Assembly: GCF_000182565.1 (NCBI RefSeq)
Contig: NW_015971543.1
Location: forward strand, 345,397 to 409,396
Source of the DNA: Spizellomyces punctatus DAOM BR117
Taxonomy: Eukaryota; Chytridiomycota; Chytridiomycetes; Spizellomycetales; Spizellomycetaceae
DNA: 64,000 nucleotides
Reading direction: 5' to 3'
The notes under the pieces were generated by a model. The model was not told the origin of the DNA. It searched no databases and was given only the letters and a program-made list of their open reading frames with translations. How positions within the stretch are numbered: position 1 is the stretch's first letter; the number at the start of each line of letters is the position of its first letter. The translations under genes and the position numbers were made by a program. Shown here one piece after another: positions 1-12,252 of the stretch.

Positions 1-19
1 TTACCAAAACTTGTAATGT

Positions 20-1328
20 CTATCCCGTAATCGAATTGAGCGCCCCATTCAAAAGTCCCCTCGTGAGCGTGTCTACCTGTTTCAGCTGATCTTTCAACTG
101 CGCCGGACACGCCATATCAAACGGCCCGATGGTAGTGTTAATTGTTATTCCCAACCGTCTCACAGCGGTCGGTGCAACGTTTACTGCAAATTCCATGGTG
201 AGCGGTATTGCATTGGGTGAACTCGGCGAGATGCCCAGGAAAGAACTCTGGCAAGAAGTTGCAAGAAGTTGGAGAAAGGGATCCTTCTGACCAATGATTT
301 GGGAAAAGGTGGCGTTATAGCGGAGATCTAATGGCTACAATGAAAGATTTGGAAATGTCAGTTTCCTTTTCTATATCGTTTCCGGCTACAACCATCATTC
401 GTTCTCCATACCACATGTTCCGTCGTGTTTGCGTTTTTCGGGAAATTTACATTGACCATATTGATCTGCAATTTAAAGTTCTTTGCATCGATAAACTGGC
501 CGTTCTCGCCTTTGACCCGCCCCTGTTTACAGAAAGCAACTATTAGAGACAATATAGCACCGGACCATCTGAACTTGATCACTTACCACAACATCCAATC
601 GATCCATCGCAATATCAAATCGATTCTTATTATTCAACCAAACATCAACGCCCATGCCGTAGGAGAAGGCGAAATTCCCTGCCAAGCTCGTCAAAGTGAT
701 TCCAGACTTGACCAACGGTATATCTGGGCCTGGTTTCCATTCGGAACCTGGGGCAAGGTGAACAAATTGCGCGGTTGAGGTCGGTTCGTAAGGTCCTACA
801 TATCCGTATTCCGGTATTGTTGGCCAAAAGTACCATACCAATACACCCAGGATGATGAGGATGACAAGAAAAATGAGGCAGAAAGTCAGGCAGCAGGATT
901 TGCGGGTCGGGAAACAGCAGCAGACACGTCGTTTGCGCTTGTCAGCTGAGCTGTATGCTTCCACGTCGTACGGTTGGGGTGCACTCCTTTCGGCATTCTG
1001 GTTGTACCAAGGATCGGCTAACGTTTCTGACGAGTTGGCCTATTGTTAGACAAAGTAAAGGTGTCAGTGTCAATGGTAAGGAAGGCAAGATCTAGCAGCA
1101 CATGACAGTGAATGCGGCTCATTCACGTTTACTCACTGGCTGGAGAGAATCTCGATACACATGTTCAGGCATACTGGAGTGCTGCTGCTGTTGCGGGTAT
1201 GTGTGCTGAGGTGCACCAGAGTATTGCATGTGTGAAGGTTCTGCCATGGGTTGACCGTATCCGTACTGCATGTGTGAATGTTCAGGCATGGGTTGATCGT
1301 ATCCGTTATGGTAGGGCGTAGCGGACAT
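20..1328 (-). CDS. One-pass membrane protein, LEA-2/NDR1-like
   Basis: Multi-exon gene on the minus strand. The start chosen is the ATG at 1328 (MSATPYHNGYDQ). The first exon encodes a Met/His/Gln-rich cytosolic head with near-duplicated units (PMPEHSHMQYGYGQ, then PMAEPSHMQYSG) and ends near 1125. The next exon (about 1040 down to 590) has a Lys/Arg/Cys-rich stretch (KRKRRVCCCFPTRKSCC), then one hydrophobic segment (about 25 residues, LIFLVILIILGVLVWYFW), then an extracytoplasmic beta-rich part (GMGVDVWLNNKNRFDIAMDRLDVVV) typical of LEA-2/Hin1-type domains. The last exon ends in GALNSITG and a stop at 20-22. The topology and the 'asparagine-rich, internal derivative' LEA-2 pattern are seen directly. 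The function is unknown in fungi, where such proteins are membrane or vacuole associated. Middle exon borders around 330-590 were not resolved, so the splicing model is approximate. Confidence 0.6.
1190..1320 (-). repeat. Imperfect tandem repeat in LEA-2-like gene
   Basis: The DNA carries two near-identical units encoding HSHMQYGYGQPM and PSHMQYSG. On the plus strand the words ccatgggttgaccgtatccg and gcatgggttgatcgtatccg stand about 48 bases apart. This gives a Met/Gln/Tyr-rich repeat in the cytosolic head and could vary in copy number between strains. Confidence 0.6.
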
Positions 1329-1575
1329 GGTAAGATCTAATCTGGTGCTCAAGAAAGCTTAGAAATTGTGGAATTTATGGCAAGAGGTGAAATGTCAACG
1401 CCTGGTTCCTAAAAAGAAAATGATCTGTCTGTCCTTTCTACTTGTTATCATCTTTTCAGGGGATACAGCGGCTGTGGGTCGAGGGGCGTTTATTACGTAA
1501 GGCAAGCGGTCATTGAGGCTTGTCACAAATCACATGATCTGTATATATTCCATTACCAACTACCAAATCCGAGCT

Positions 1576-4500
1576 TTAAAAACCATTAAAGCCATTTACC
1601 CCGCTGTAGGCTCCTGGCGGTACAATAGGTCCGCCTGGTGCACCACCGTAGCCAGGTGCTCCACCATAACCGGCTCCGACTGGGGCTCCGCCATATGTGA
1701 TCATCAATGGATTTCCAAGGGCTGGCATAATGGTCGTTTCTATGTTGTAAAACAAGTCAGAGAAGACGATCACAGCCGTAGTTAAATGAAGAACACAAAC
1801 CTTGTTTCTCCTTTTCTTCTTCCTTGGCTGTCCTTTCAGTATTGGCCTTCTCCAACTTGTCTACTTTTCCCATGTACTCGCGTACAGTCTGGATGAAGTA
1901 TGGCATGGCAAAGTCATTCAATCGGTTCCTCCACGCAAGTTCCATTATCACGTCCGGCCTCAACAAATCGTAGCAAGTAAATAGACACGCAGCAAAGCAG
2001 TCCTTCTTCCCGTTGTCGATAAAGAATTGCAGCAGCTCTTCGGCGGTCTCTGTATCCCGTGATATTGCGGCTGTCTCCATGGCGTCCTTATATAATTTAT
2101 CTTGCTTTGACAATGTGATGGACTGCTTCCAGCGCTTGTTTTTCTAATCGGGTGAAAGAAATTAGGGATATAAACGCACATTGATAGCCGTACCGGGTAT
2201 CATACCTTGTACAAGTGTGCCGCAATACGACGGAACTCCAAGAGTTCGTGCTTCTCCAAACGTTGCGCGAGAGCGATGTTGTCAAAGTTGTCAAAGTTGT
2301 CAATGGAGTCGCGTAGTGATTTGTAATCTTCCTCTTCGATTAACAAATCATTGTATGCAGTGTTGACGGCTTGATTGTTTGCCTGCAACTAGGGCATTAG
2401 TCCACTGTTGTTAGCCATCCTGCTGTTCCAGTAACTGACCTGTTGCACAGAGATAAGGTATGGCTTGATCAAGGGCAGGTTGTTCGATTTTTGGAATGTC
2501 TGCACCACTCGAGTATGATCAATACGTGGGGTTAATACGGTCAGCAAATCATTGAGGAGCAGTGGTTGCTCGTCCAAGTAAAAGCGGAGAGCCTAAGCAT
2601 CGAGGCACTATCAGTATTGGCGTATACAGCTGGGATCCAACAAAGAGAGGTAGTACCTTATAGTAGATCTCCAAATTAGACACCTTTACAATCACATCCT
2701 TGAAGCTTGCGTGTTCCCAAGCATCCGCTGAGTGGCTCATGATGGTCAACGCAGCATTGTCATATTCATCGTAATGGGTGTATAAGAACACCAATTCTGG
2801 CCACATGTGCGCCGTCTCAGTTGCTCGTATGACTTTGGGTATATTAATTCGCTGCCAGAAAAGCTTCAAGTGCTCCATCAAGCGGTCAGGCTTGTACTTG
2901 GAGTAAAGAATGGACAGCTCCGTGAACATTCCCATGTGGGCCCTTTCAAGACCGAGTCCAGCTTCGAGTAGTTGCATGAGCTCTTCGAAATTGCCGCGAC
3001 GCTCGTACAGGTTGATTAAATCCTAAGCTCAAATATAAGACACCGCATCGCTGTCACCTAGAAGAACTTTCAAATGGTACAAACATACCTGAAGCTCTTC
3101 GGCGTGAACGATCAAGTGCAGAGCACAGATCTGCGCTAATCTGAACTCCCCGTTCTCGACACATGCAGCATTCACTTCCTTCCAAACCCTAAAAGCCACT
3201 TAGTCTCATACCTTGTCGCGTTCAACATGCACAAATGTGCGGGCTTACTTGGTAGAGTTGGCCTTTCTGGCGCAGTCGACCGCAGCCTGATACTCATTCA
3301 AGTAGACCAAAGTAGAAGCCAATCGTGCCCAATTGGATACATTGTTGAACAGAATTTTGGCAGCCTCGTACATCTTCTCCTCAAAACAACGTTCGCCAAC
3401 AACAGCAATCTGCGGAGTTCATTAATATTTTGACCTTACGTATGTTTACCTGCACATGTGCATACCTGGGCAAGGTTCGGGCTTGCGATGAACTCCTCAA
3501 GATCCGCAAGCCGACCCGTTTTTGCAAATGCGAAAATAAGCTCACTTTCTACCACGGGCTCGCGAACCTTTTTACGCGCCATTTGTAGATAGCGAACCAA
3601 ATCTTCAAATTTGTTGGCACGACTGGCAATCTGAATCACCTCCACAGAATTTGTGGCATCTTCAGACTTGATGTACGAATCTGACGTAAAGTAATGACTC
3701 AGCATTCAGGCCCAGAGCCTATCAATGGTCGGATGTGGTCGTACCTATGGCCTCCTTCACACGCATGTGGTCGAGCTGAGCCTTAGCCAACTTGCTCCAC
3801 ACCTCCGGCAAATCCACCCTTTCGGCAAACTCATTTGCGCGATCAAGATCGCCGATGTTGTCTAAAAGCACAGCAATACCATTCGCATGCTGCTCGTATT
3901 TCTTGTAGATGGCGAATGCTTCCTCATACAGTTCGGCACCAACCGCAATGTTCGCAATATCAGGTGCATCATAGTTGTCTAGTCGAGTAATGTACTCCAT
4001 CACGCGAGTTTTGTCCGCCTAACGTAATTAAGGTTAGTATTGGACGACAGGCTAGAACATATGATCAGTACCAACTTTAATTGCCGTAAGAATCAACAAG
4101 TTCTGCAAGTTGCGGTTGTCGCTAAAAGCAGATCCTTCAACAACCAGCTTCTCAAGCAGCTCAATTAACTCATTAGGTAAGTCCGCTGCCATGAAGGCTT
4201 TGACGGTGACAGACACATCCTCAGGGTCTTGAGTCTCAGGTAAAGCCGTGGCGACAACCTGGTCAACAAGCTGTCGTCGATATGCATTGGTTGGTTGTAA
4301 CGCAAAGTTCCAGAGCTCGGGATCTCGACGTTTCACCAGATAGCGAGACTGGTGTTTGAACATCGAGTTCTCATTAGTGATTTGAATAAGCTCCTGATCG
4401 CATTGTCCTCGCTCATAGGCGATAAAGGCGAGATAAGGATCCCGCTTCTCGCAGTACCTTCCGACTACCCGCGCATCGTAGAGCTGCAAAGAGAAGGGCT

Positions 4501-7500
4501 CCCGTGAGTACGGCTTCTCAGCTATAGGAGCGAGATACGTACCGTATTCTCCTTTAGGAAATGCTCCGCATTGTTGTTGGTATCAATATAAATCTTGGCA
4601 ATGGCATTGTAAAGGTGCACATCTGTGTTCCCTTCTCTGATTCTGTTTTCCAAGAAAGGCAGCAACAGCTTCAATCTGTTCCTCTTCTCAGCTTCGTCCA
4701 CGAGTTGATCCATGGGAATTGCACCGCGGATGGACATTAGCAAACTTTTGATGATATTTTCGTCGCAGTCAACATCAAGCAGAGCACCGATGACTTCAGG
4801 GGCACGGGTAGTGTTCACTTTCTGGACGTAAATCTCGATGAATTTATAGAGATTGTTTTGGTACAAGAACATTACGAGGTCGTGCACGTAGCCAAATCGA
4901 TCGCAGACGATGATGAGGGGAAGTTGGTCAGGCAATTTGGCTTCCTGGAATTTCAAGTGCCATTTGTCAGTGACCTCACTTTGAGTTATGGCAGCCATCG
5001 TTCTCGTACCTTTAGGAAGTTTTTCACCCGCTCCGGGTCGTAGCAGTTACTTTCCCGACAGATCCGCTCCACTTCCTTGAGCTGCCCAGTCCGGCACGCG
5101 GCCTGAATGTACTTGAAGTGAACTTCGCCGTCTTGACTGAAATTCACTACTGATCCCAAGTAGTAGTACAGTCCTAAAGAAAAATTGACACGCAATCAGA
5201 AAATGGAATATGGGATGGTTGAGATGGCTTCTGGTGTCATACCTTCGAAGCTCTTGTACGACTCAAACATATCGATGAGGTTCTTCGGTCCAAGTTGCTC
5301 CGAATACTTGGTCGCAATCTGAACGACAATCTGCAGGTTTTGACGGATGTTGTTTGACAACATCTCTTTCAGGCATTCAATCGATTGTTCCACTGAGAGA
5401 CGACCGAAGAAGTTCACGACCCACTTCAACGACAGTAAGGTGCTGTTGAGCCATATAGAAACAATTGGCGGACAGTTTTACTTTTCGTACCTCTGGGTTC
5501 AATAGATGAGTATGCACAATCGTACGTTTGATATCGTAAATATCGGTGTAGTGCTCGAGCGCCTAATAGAGTGCATTAGCGTACCATGCCCCCATCACTG
5601 CTGCTTGTTGTCTCCCAACCTACCCGTTGGAACAGTCCCGCCTTTTCACAAAGAGACGCAATATATGCACGGTCGTAGTGTGTGAACATCTCATTACCAA
5701 GAATGGCATCAGCAACTTGAGGAGCATGCAGCAAATTCATTTCCAGCAATTTTGTCTGAAGAGGGCCATGCTCAGGTCTGTTCTCCTTCAAGGCATCCAA
5801 CAGGAACGAGGTGGCCTGTTGGACCATATTCAACGATGAGAAGACATCGACAATCGATTCTAGAGGCACCAAAGGACCATTCTCATCGTTGACAAGAAGA
5901 GAGGCGAATTCGCTCCCTTTATCGGGATCAATTCGCATGATGTACTGTAGTAGATAAGCATAGTCCGGCTGATATCCAACTTTCTTGGCATAGAGGATGA
6001 TCTTGTTATACTGAGCGGTCTCTGCAAAACAGGCCACGACCTAGTGTTTCGAAGAATTGTAAGCACTCTTGAGCATGACAATACCGATGCACAATGCCAC
6101 ATACCTTGTTCGGCACATTTGCGCGTAGGTACACCGAGAGCGCCAGAGTTTGATCGAATTGTTTGACAATGTCCCCAAGTTCTTCGCTGCACTCCAGCTT
6201 GTCCTCTTTCAACCATTTCTCTAGCAGCTGCTTTCTACCCTGTTGCAAGACTGGTCGCGCTAACTCGATGGATTCATACTTGTTCAATTCACCCTTCTCC
6301 AAAAGCACGCCAAAGTACTGCAAAATGGGTGTGACTTGTCCCTGTCCAACAGGAACCTGCTTGAAGCGTTCGATTGTCGCAGGTGTCCGCAGCATACCCT
6401 AACAGGCACAAAAAAAAGCTTGTCTCACTGAGTCCTAGTCGACAATTAGTATCAGCGCTTACCCTGGGCGATGTAGCAGCTAGCTTCGTAGCTTCGGCAT
6501 AATTGCCGCTCTGCATGTAGAAATTAAAACGCTCCAACACCAGGTTGTCGGCACCCGGAAGGTTGTTCCGTGTCGCCAATCGCAATGCCAACTCGGGGTT
6601 GTTCAACGTGCTCAAAATGTAAGGAATCAGGTTGTTCTCATCCACACTGACAGAAAGCACCTAGCGTTGCGGACGACACATGCGTCAGTTTGCATCCTCT
6701 CCCAGTGTCACAATGCGACGTTATATGGATATCTAACCTGGCCCTTCCGGTTGACACCAATGATGCCTCCAGTGGCTTCCAACTCTGCCGTCACAAAAAT
6801 AGTATCACCACTGATCCGATTCATGAAAATACAGGTTCCGGTTTCCAAATCATATAGGTGGATGAAACCATATTTTGTCACCAGGAAAATGATGTCGTAC
6901 TTCTTGCTGACTTGCATGGCCACGGGAAAGTCGTTGACAGCATCTGGCGGAAAGAAAACATCCACTGCTCGCTTTTGGAAGACAGGTGTCCCTTCTTTGT
7001 GGTCGACTTCTACAATGTGTAGCTTTGACCGATTGGACGCATAAGCTATTCAATCCAATGTCACGTACGTGAACAGAACATACCTTAGCGCCATTTGCGC
7101 TTCGGACTGCAAATGTGAAAAGTTTTGCAGCAGGCTGTGTCACGTCCAATTTCAATTCCGCAAAGGCACCGGCATGGCCTTCGAGAGGTTGACTGACACC
7201 GCGTTCTTTGGAGTAGAGTTGCATGTTGCCCACAACCCGTCCTTGCTACACCAAGGGTGATACTGGAATTTAGAGTTCTGTGATTATTGCGATTTGTTCT
7301 GCATGCAACCAACCTGAGCTGAAATTCCAATCAACAAAAGCCATTTTTCGTCCGCGCCAACTCGATAGTTTATGATTTGGGAGCCAGCAAGATTTGTATT
7401 ACGGTCAAACATCTTCTGAGGCTGAGAATCACCCTCCATCGTCCAATGAAAAACAGTGGTTTCCGTCACGATTCCCAATGTTGTTGTCGAAATCCACTTC

Positions 7501-8009
7501 CAAAAGACAACATCTTCATTCATGGTATGCGCTTTTACCTTCGCCTTCAACTCAAGGTTGAAAATTTGGAGCTGCCGTTGAGCTGAAGCGAACGTCGTAA
7601 ATTATCATGCATGGATTCATATTGTGCAGGACGGCAAGATTCATCCACATACATTTTAGTGCAATAATCTTCGTAGCAGGATTCATTATGGCGGAATCGG
7701 CAGTGATAGGCCTTCGCAAGATTTGCGTAGGATCGTTCATGTCAATTATCACGACTTGGTTCTGCTCCCCAACCTTTTCTCTGACGCAGATGAATTTATC
7801 CGATTCCATGGTCAACGTGTTGAAGCCGATATTGGCGGCGTTGATGCCAAGATTTTGGAGCTGCACACATCGGCATTGGGATAAGTTGACAGCCATCAAT
7901 ATATACAATCTAATAGTATGCCAAAGGGTTTGCTATCACCGTTGTTGACAACCCGCAAACTAACCTGAACATGCTCCTGAAACTTGATTGGTAGCATTTG
8001 CCCAGACAT
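1576..8009 (-). CDS. CHC1: Clathrin heavy chain
   Basis: Large, intron-rich gene on the minus strand. It starts at the ATG at 8009 ([15 protein letters not shown], very close to the start of animal and fungal clathrin heavy chains) and stops at 1576-1578. Successive exons read as the N-terminal seven-bladed beta-propeller (about 8009-6460, e.g. [21 protein letters not shown] and [12 protein letters not shown]). The long alpha-solenoid of CHCR repeats follows ([52 protein letters not shown]). The proximal leg and a Gly/Ala/Tyr-rich tail ([14 protein letters not shown]) close the protein. Expected size is near 1,680 residues, the family norm. It forms triskelia that coat vesicles at the plasma membrane, trans-Golgi and endosomes. 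About twenty short introns break the frame. Nothing looks truncated. It shares an upstream region with the divergent TPR gene. Identification is secure; individual exon borders are not all fixed. Confidence 0.97.
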
Positions 8010-8483
8010 CGTGCTCTAGTCTAGGTGAGACCAAATGGTAATATTAATAACAGCAGTACGTAGTATTATTAGCCCAGAGTTCTCCAAACAGCTCCTCTAT
8101 TGGCTTCCAAAGCAGGGCTGCCACACTTACTGTAGCGCCGTACGCGAAAAAGGTCACTGGCGCACGCGCCTTGATTTAGGATGAGATGTAAGCGTGCAAC
8201 AACGTGCGTGCAACAACAAAACGTTGCGTGGTGACGGAAAATATACGGGTCCCGTCGCAGATGTTGAGTCCGATGTATGAGCGTGAGAAGCCGCGATAGG
8301 CTCTGGGCAAAGGTTGCCGTGAAGGGCGTTGAATACGTTCCCGATAGCCTGGCAGTGCCTCACCCGCAAGTGCGCTCCCTTGATGAGGCCTCGAGTGGCT
8401 CAACTGCCACCAGCCACATTCGATGAGTCATCTGGTTTGCTAACCCACTCCGCTCCAAAGCGCTTTGAGCACCCATTAACGAC
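8010..8483. promoter_or_regulatory. Bidirectional intergenic region, CHC1 / TPR gene
   Basis: About 470 bases lie between the divergent start codons of clathrin heavy chain and the TPR protein, and must hold both promoters. A 12-base direct repeat, gcgtgcaacaac, lies at 8192-8203 and again at 8206-8217, and a related word in inverted sense (gttgcgtg) follows near 8224. This is a possible factor-binding cluster. No clear TATA box was seen. Confidence 0.4.
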
Positions 8484-11021
8484 ATGCTGACTTCTTCAAA
8501 CCAACAAGAGTTTCCTCGGCAGCAACCCAAATGCGTGCCCTTACCTCCTGGTACTCGATTAAAAGTGGAACAAGCTCAGGTGTAGTGCGTATCGGTCGCG
8601 AGTGTTGGTTCTGAGAATGACTTTCGACGGATACTTCTTCCTGACCAATGGCGCCGAACCTGCGCCTGTCTTTACAGTAATCTTCGAGGTTTGGGTCATC
8701 TTTATGCAGAAGGTGGAGGGAATAGGGTCTCAGATGCATCAAGCGCAATTGCAGACTTTACCCGAGCCATTTTTCTGAATCCAGACGAGCCTAGCTATTA
8801 TTGGCATCGAGCGGAAGCATATTTGGCAATCGTTGACTTTGAATCCGCAATTGCAAATCTGAAGCAGCATGCACTGATTGTAAATGAGCTACGGGCAGAT
8901 GCATTGCGGGTGGGCGGATGGGTACCTCCAAGCGCTGAAAGGAAGCCGGAGCAGTCAACAGTGGGAGGGTCGATCTACGTGTCGAAGAAGCGATTAGGTC
9001 TGGTAGCATATACATGGGGCCAATGTCTATTAGACCAACGTCGTTTTAAGGAGGCTATGAGAATGTTTCAGCTCGCTGGTTCATTAGAGTTCCAAATTTC
9101 AAGCGTGCTACTACGGTGGTAATCTTACTATTGGTTGCCTACCTCGCAGAGAACTACCTAATAGCTTGCTTTAGCGTCTTTGTTCACATTGGCCTAGGAG
9201 AATTTGACGACGCCCTCGAGACTCTTTATAAACTCACCAAACTGGATGCCTCAAACATTGAACTCTACATTCTGAGAGCAAAGATTTACAAACATCTGGG
9301 AAACGTAGGGTCAATTGCTGTGGATATCCAGCCTTAAAATCGACGATGGGGTTAATAACTTTAATATGATATATAGGTGGACTTTGCCAACATTGATTTA
9401 CAAGCGGCCGACGAGATTGACCGAGATCACCCTGAACTGCCCGAGCTCCGTGAATACGCCATGACTACCGCGGTAGGCCTGAAAAATAAGGCTTCCGAGC
9501 GCATTCTGGCGGGAGAGCCTACGGTTGCAATTCATTACCTTAATACTGTGATCGAACTCGACAAAGCCGATTGGTCATCCTACTTCAAACGGTCAGTATA
9601 TCCGTGCAGGTATGCAATGCGGAACGAAAGCTGAAAGCGTGCTAGAGGTATACTTCTAGCAGAAATTGGGCAGTATGATGGCGCCATTCAAGATTTACAG
9701 AAGGTTTTGGAGATATCCGATCGTGATACAACCCGGGATCCGGAAGTGAAGGAGCGAATTGCCAGCGTATACAATAAAGCCGGTATTCAAGCATATCAGT
9801 ATGTATATCTTGTCTCCAACACACGTATTTGTTCTCTGTTTGACGGCAAATCTCTATAGGGAGGGAGATCTTGTTCGTGCGCTTTCGGAGTTCAGCATAG
9901 GATTGGATCACCACAATTCAGACCCAGTACTCTGGAAAAACAGGGCTGGTAAGACACTTGTAGTCAAGTCTCAGTTTTATAATTGGAAAACTGATGGTGT
10001 CAAAGATTGCTACTTGGCAACTGGTAACATCTCAAAAAGTTTGGAAGACCTGATGAAGGCAGTGGAGATTGACCCGCAGGACGTGGCATGCCGTCAGCGA
10101 TGTGGCCTTTTATGGTCCGCCGTTGCTGATAAGATTTTTTCTACCGGGGATTGGGCTCAATCTGCACGGATGTGGACTGCGGTAAAGCCTTATGTCTCCT
10201 CTTGTCACTACTTTTACGTTTCCATTTATGATGTCATCTCAATAGGCCATTCAATATGATCCTGCATGCGCCGAACTTTTCTTCAAGCGGGCACGAGCAT
10301 ACCATCTTTCGCAGAAAATAGATGAGGCTCGAGAAGACCTCGAAGAAGCGTTACGCTTGGATCCGTCCAGTATCGAAATATCTGCATTGCTCTCCCAACT
10401 TACGGTCGGCCCACCCCTTGATAATCTAGGTCCGTTCCCTCCACAGCGAACACGTCGTGCACAAGTGCCTTACGCCAACCAGCCAGCGAAGGAGCCTGGA
10501 CTGATCGGTAGGGCCGCCTCAAAATCGCTCATGCAACTGCACAATCCTCACGTAACGCCCTTACAGGAAAATCCATCATGGCACCTGTCCAGCAACCTCC
10601 ACCTACTGCTGCTCCTAATATGCTACCGCATATTCGTATTCCTGATCTATTGGTGTCAATATCCAGCTTGGTAACCAACTCAACTGGAAATCTCTCATTT
10701 GGAGAGGGATCAACTGGCAAAAAGAAGCTAGATGCAAAGAAGGTCGTGGCAGAGAGTCAATCGCATATCCTCTCCCTTCCACCTGTCTCCCTTCCGAAGC
10801 TTTCTGTGGAAGAAGGCGGTCCAACTGGCAGTACAGATCGTAAAGCCTTTGCCCCTTCGCGGGATCTTACCCATGGAGCCAAAGCATCACCATTCCCCTT
10901 GTCGAACAAGGACGTGCAATCGGCTGGAACGATCGACAAAGTGGACAAGACCACTAATAAAAGTATAACCTCGCAGAAGCCGAGTCTTCATCACATATCT
11001 CTGCAACTTGATCTCCAATAA
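8484..11021 (+). CDS. TPR-repeat protein, TTC16/TTC6-like
   Basis: Multi-exon gene. The proposed start is the ATG at 8484 (MLTSSNQQEFPRQQ). Exon 1 ends at 8584 (donor GTGCGT) and exon 2 begins at 8678 after a ctttacag acceptor, giving NLRGLGHLYAEGG in frame. Later exons carry at least seven TPR-like helical pairs: DFTRAIFLNPDEPSYYWHRA, YTWGQCLLDQRRFKEAMRMF, GEFDDALETLYKLTKLDASN, AIHYLNTVIELDKADWSSYF, AIQDLQKVLEIS, LVRALSEFSIGLDHHNSDPV, SLEDLMKAVEIDPQD and AREDLEEALRLDPSS. A low-complexity Pro/Ser/Lys-rich tail ends at LQLDLQ and the stop at 11019-11021. Long TPR proteins of this layout (TTC6, TTC16) are linked to cilia or flagella in animals, which would fit a zoosporic fungus. That link is inference from architecture. 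The TPR call is firm, the family name is not. Confidence 0.75.
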
Positions 11022-11113
11022 TGATGTGTCCAGTATTGGCTCGTAGTAGGATGTAACCACAGGTTTATTCTATACATAAATGTGCTTTCTATATACACAA
11101 GTTGAAATATGTT

Positions 11114-11568
11114 TTAGCTCTCACTACGGAAAGAGACACGTCTTCTGGTCCGCGAGACGTCCGGTTTGTCTACGCAATCAACAGAAGACGCTGCCAATTC
11201 AGCAATCAGTTGCTGCCGGGGTTTCCCATCGGAATGGCTAGTTGTAGAATCCGGGCCATTCAAGTTTTCATCGTGGCCGCCGACGTCTCTTCTTATCGTA
11301 CGGCTTCGTCTCCGTGATGTGCGTGCCGGCTGCCCTTCAGGCTTTTGGGTAAATCCTGCCGACCCTACTATTTCCCGGAAAAACGGTATTTGGTGCAGTA
11401 TGAGCTTCCAAGCAACAAACCAGACTTTAAAAAAAAGTGAGTTACAGGATACAACCCGAACTTCCAATCAATGTAATTACTCTTACCGAAACTTATGGTG
11501 GCACATAGAAGGGAAATAGAGCCCAAGAGCGTTATCGCCGTCCGCCCGGTTTCGAGTAGTGCGTCCAT
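11114..11568 (-). CDS. Small single-pass membrane protein, SMIM13-like
   Basis: Two exons: 11487-11568 and 11114-11424, joined across a 62-base GTAAGA...AAAG intron. Together they give exactly 131 codons (130 residues and a stop). The N-terminal 35 residues hold one hydrophobic helix (TAITLLGSISLLCATISFVW). Next comes FVAWKLILHQIPFFREIVG, which closely follows the 'FVWHLFLSKFKFLRELVG' pattern of animal small integral membrane protein 13. The rest is a hydrophilic Arg/Ser-rich tail (ARTSRRRSRTIRR), probably cytosolic. The molecular function of SMIM13 is unknown. It converges on the end of the TPR gene (93 bases between stops) and is divergent from SNU13 (234 bases). The family match is from remembered sequence, so it is moderate. 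Confidence 0.65.
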
Positions 11569-11802
11569 GTTTCACTCTCACCCGGACAGCTGAAGTACTT
11601 CGACCAACCCTTATTACACTATCATGGAAACGATGCGCACACGTTCCTTAAGGCAGGCTGTTGATGATTCAACCAGCGGAGGTGCTTTGAAAGCCACGAC
11701 GAACACGACGGGTCATATGACCTAGACACGTGACTTCTCACTTTTTTTGGCTGCTTACAGGTTCCTTGTTTCTTGACCTCCCATCAACCTTCGACAATTA
11801 CA

Positions 11803-12252
11803 ATGGCGACCACAGTGAACCCCAAAGCCTTTCCTCTTGGTGAGTCCGAAGTATGCACCTTAACTAAAGTATACGAAGAGAAACTTATCGTTATTGTTCC
11901 TCTAGCCGATGCGCAACTCACAAACAAGATTCTCGATCTTGTCCAGCAAGCATCCCACTACAAGCAGCTGAAAAAGGGTGCCAACGAAGCCACAAAAACA
12001 CTCAACCGTGGTATCTCCGAGTTCATTGTCATGACGGCTGACACTGAACCCCTCGAAATTCTTCTCCACCTCCCCTTGCTCTGTGAAGATAAGAACGTCC
12101 CATACGTCTTCGTTCCATCCAAAACCGCTCTTGGCCGTGCATGTGGTGTTTCTCGACCAGTCGTTTCCTGCTCGGTCACTACAAACGAGGGATCTGAGCT
12201 TAAACCTCAGATCCAGGCGATTAAGAACGAAATTGAGCGTCTCTTGATCTAA
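11803..12252 (+). CDS. SNU13: 15.5K/SNU13 snRNP and snoRNP protein
   Basis: Two exons, 11803-11839 and 11906-12252, give 128 codons (127 residues), the family length. The product is an almost textbook L7Ae/Nhp2-like kink-turn binder: [20 protein letters not shown], then [38 protein letters not shown] and [17 protein letters not shown]. It binds the U4 5' stem-loop in the U4/U6.U5 tri-snRNP and the box C/D motif of snoRNAs. The intron (11840-11905, GTGAGT...CTAG) is 66 bases long, a multiple of three, and has no in-frame stop. The unspliced frame therefore stays open and inserts 22 residues between PL and the DAQL motif. The start at 11803 (MATTVNPK) is preferred over an upstream in-frame ATG at 11773 because it matches the family N-terminus. 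Confidence 0.97.
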   Translation: MATTVNPKAFPLGESEVCTLTKVYEEKLIVIVPLADAQLTNKILDLVQQASHYKQLKKGANEATKTLNRGISEFIVMTADTEPLEILLHLPLLCEDKNVPYVFVPSKTALGRACGVSRPVVSCSVTTNEGSELKPQIQAIKNEIERLLI

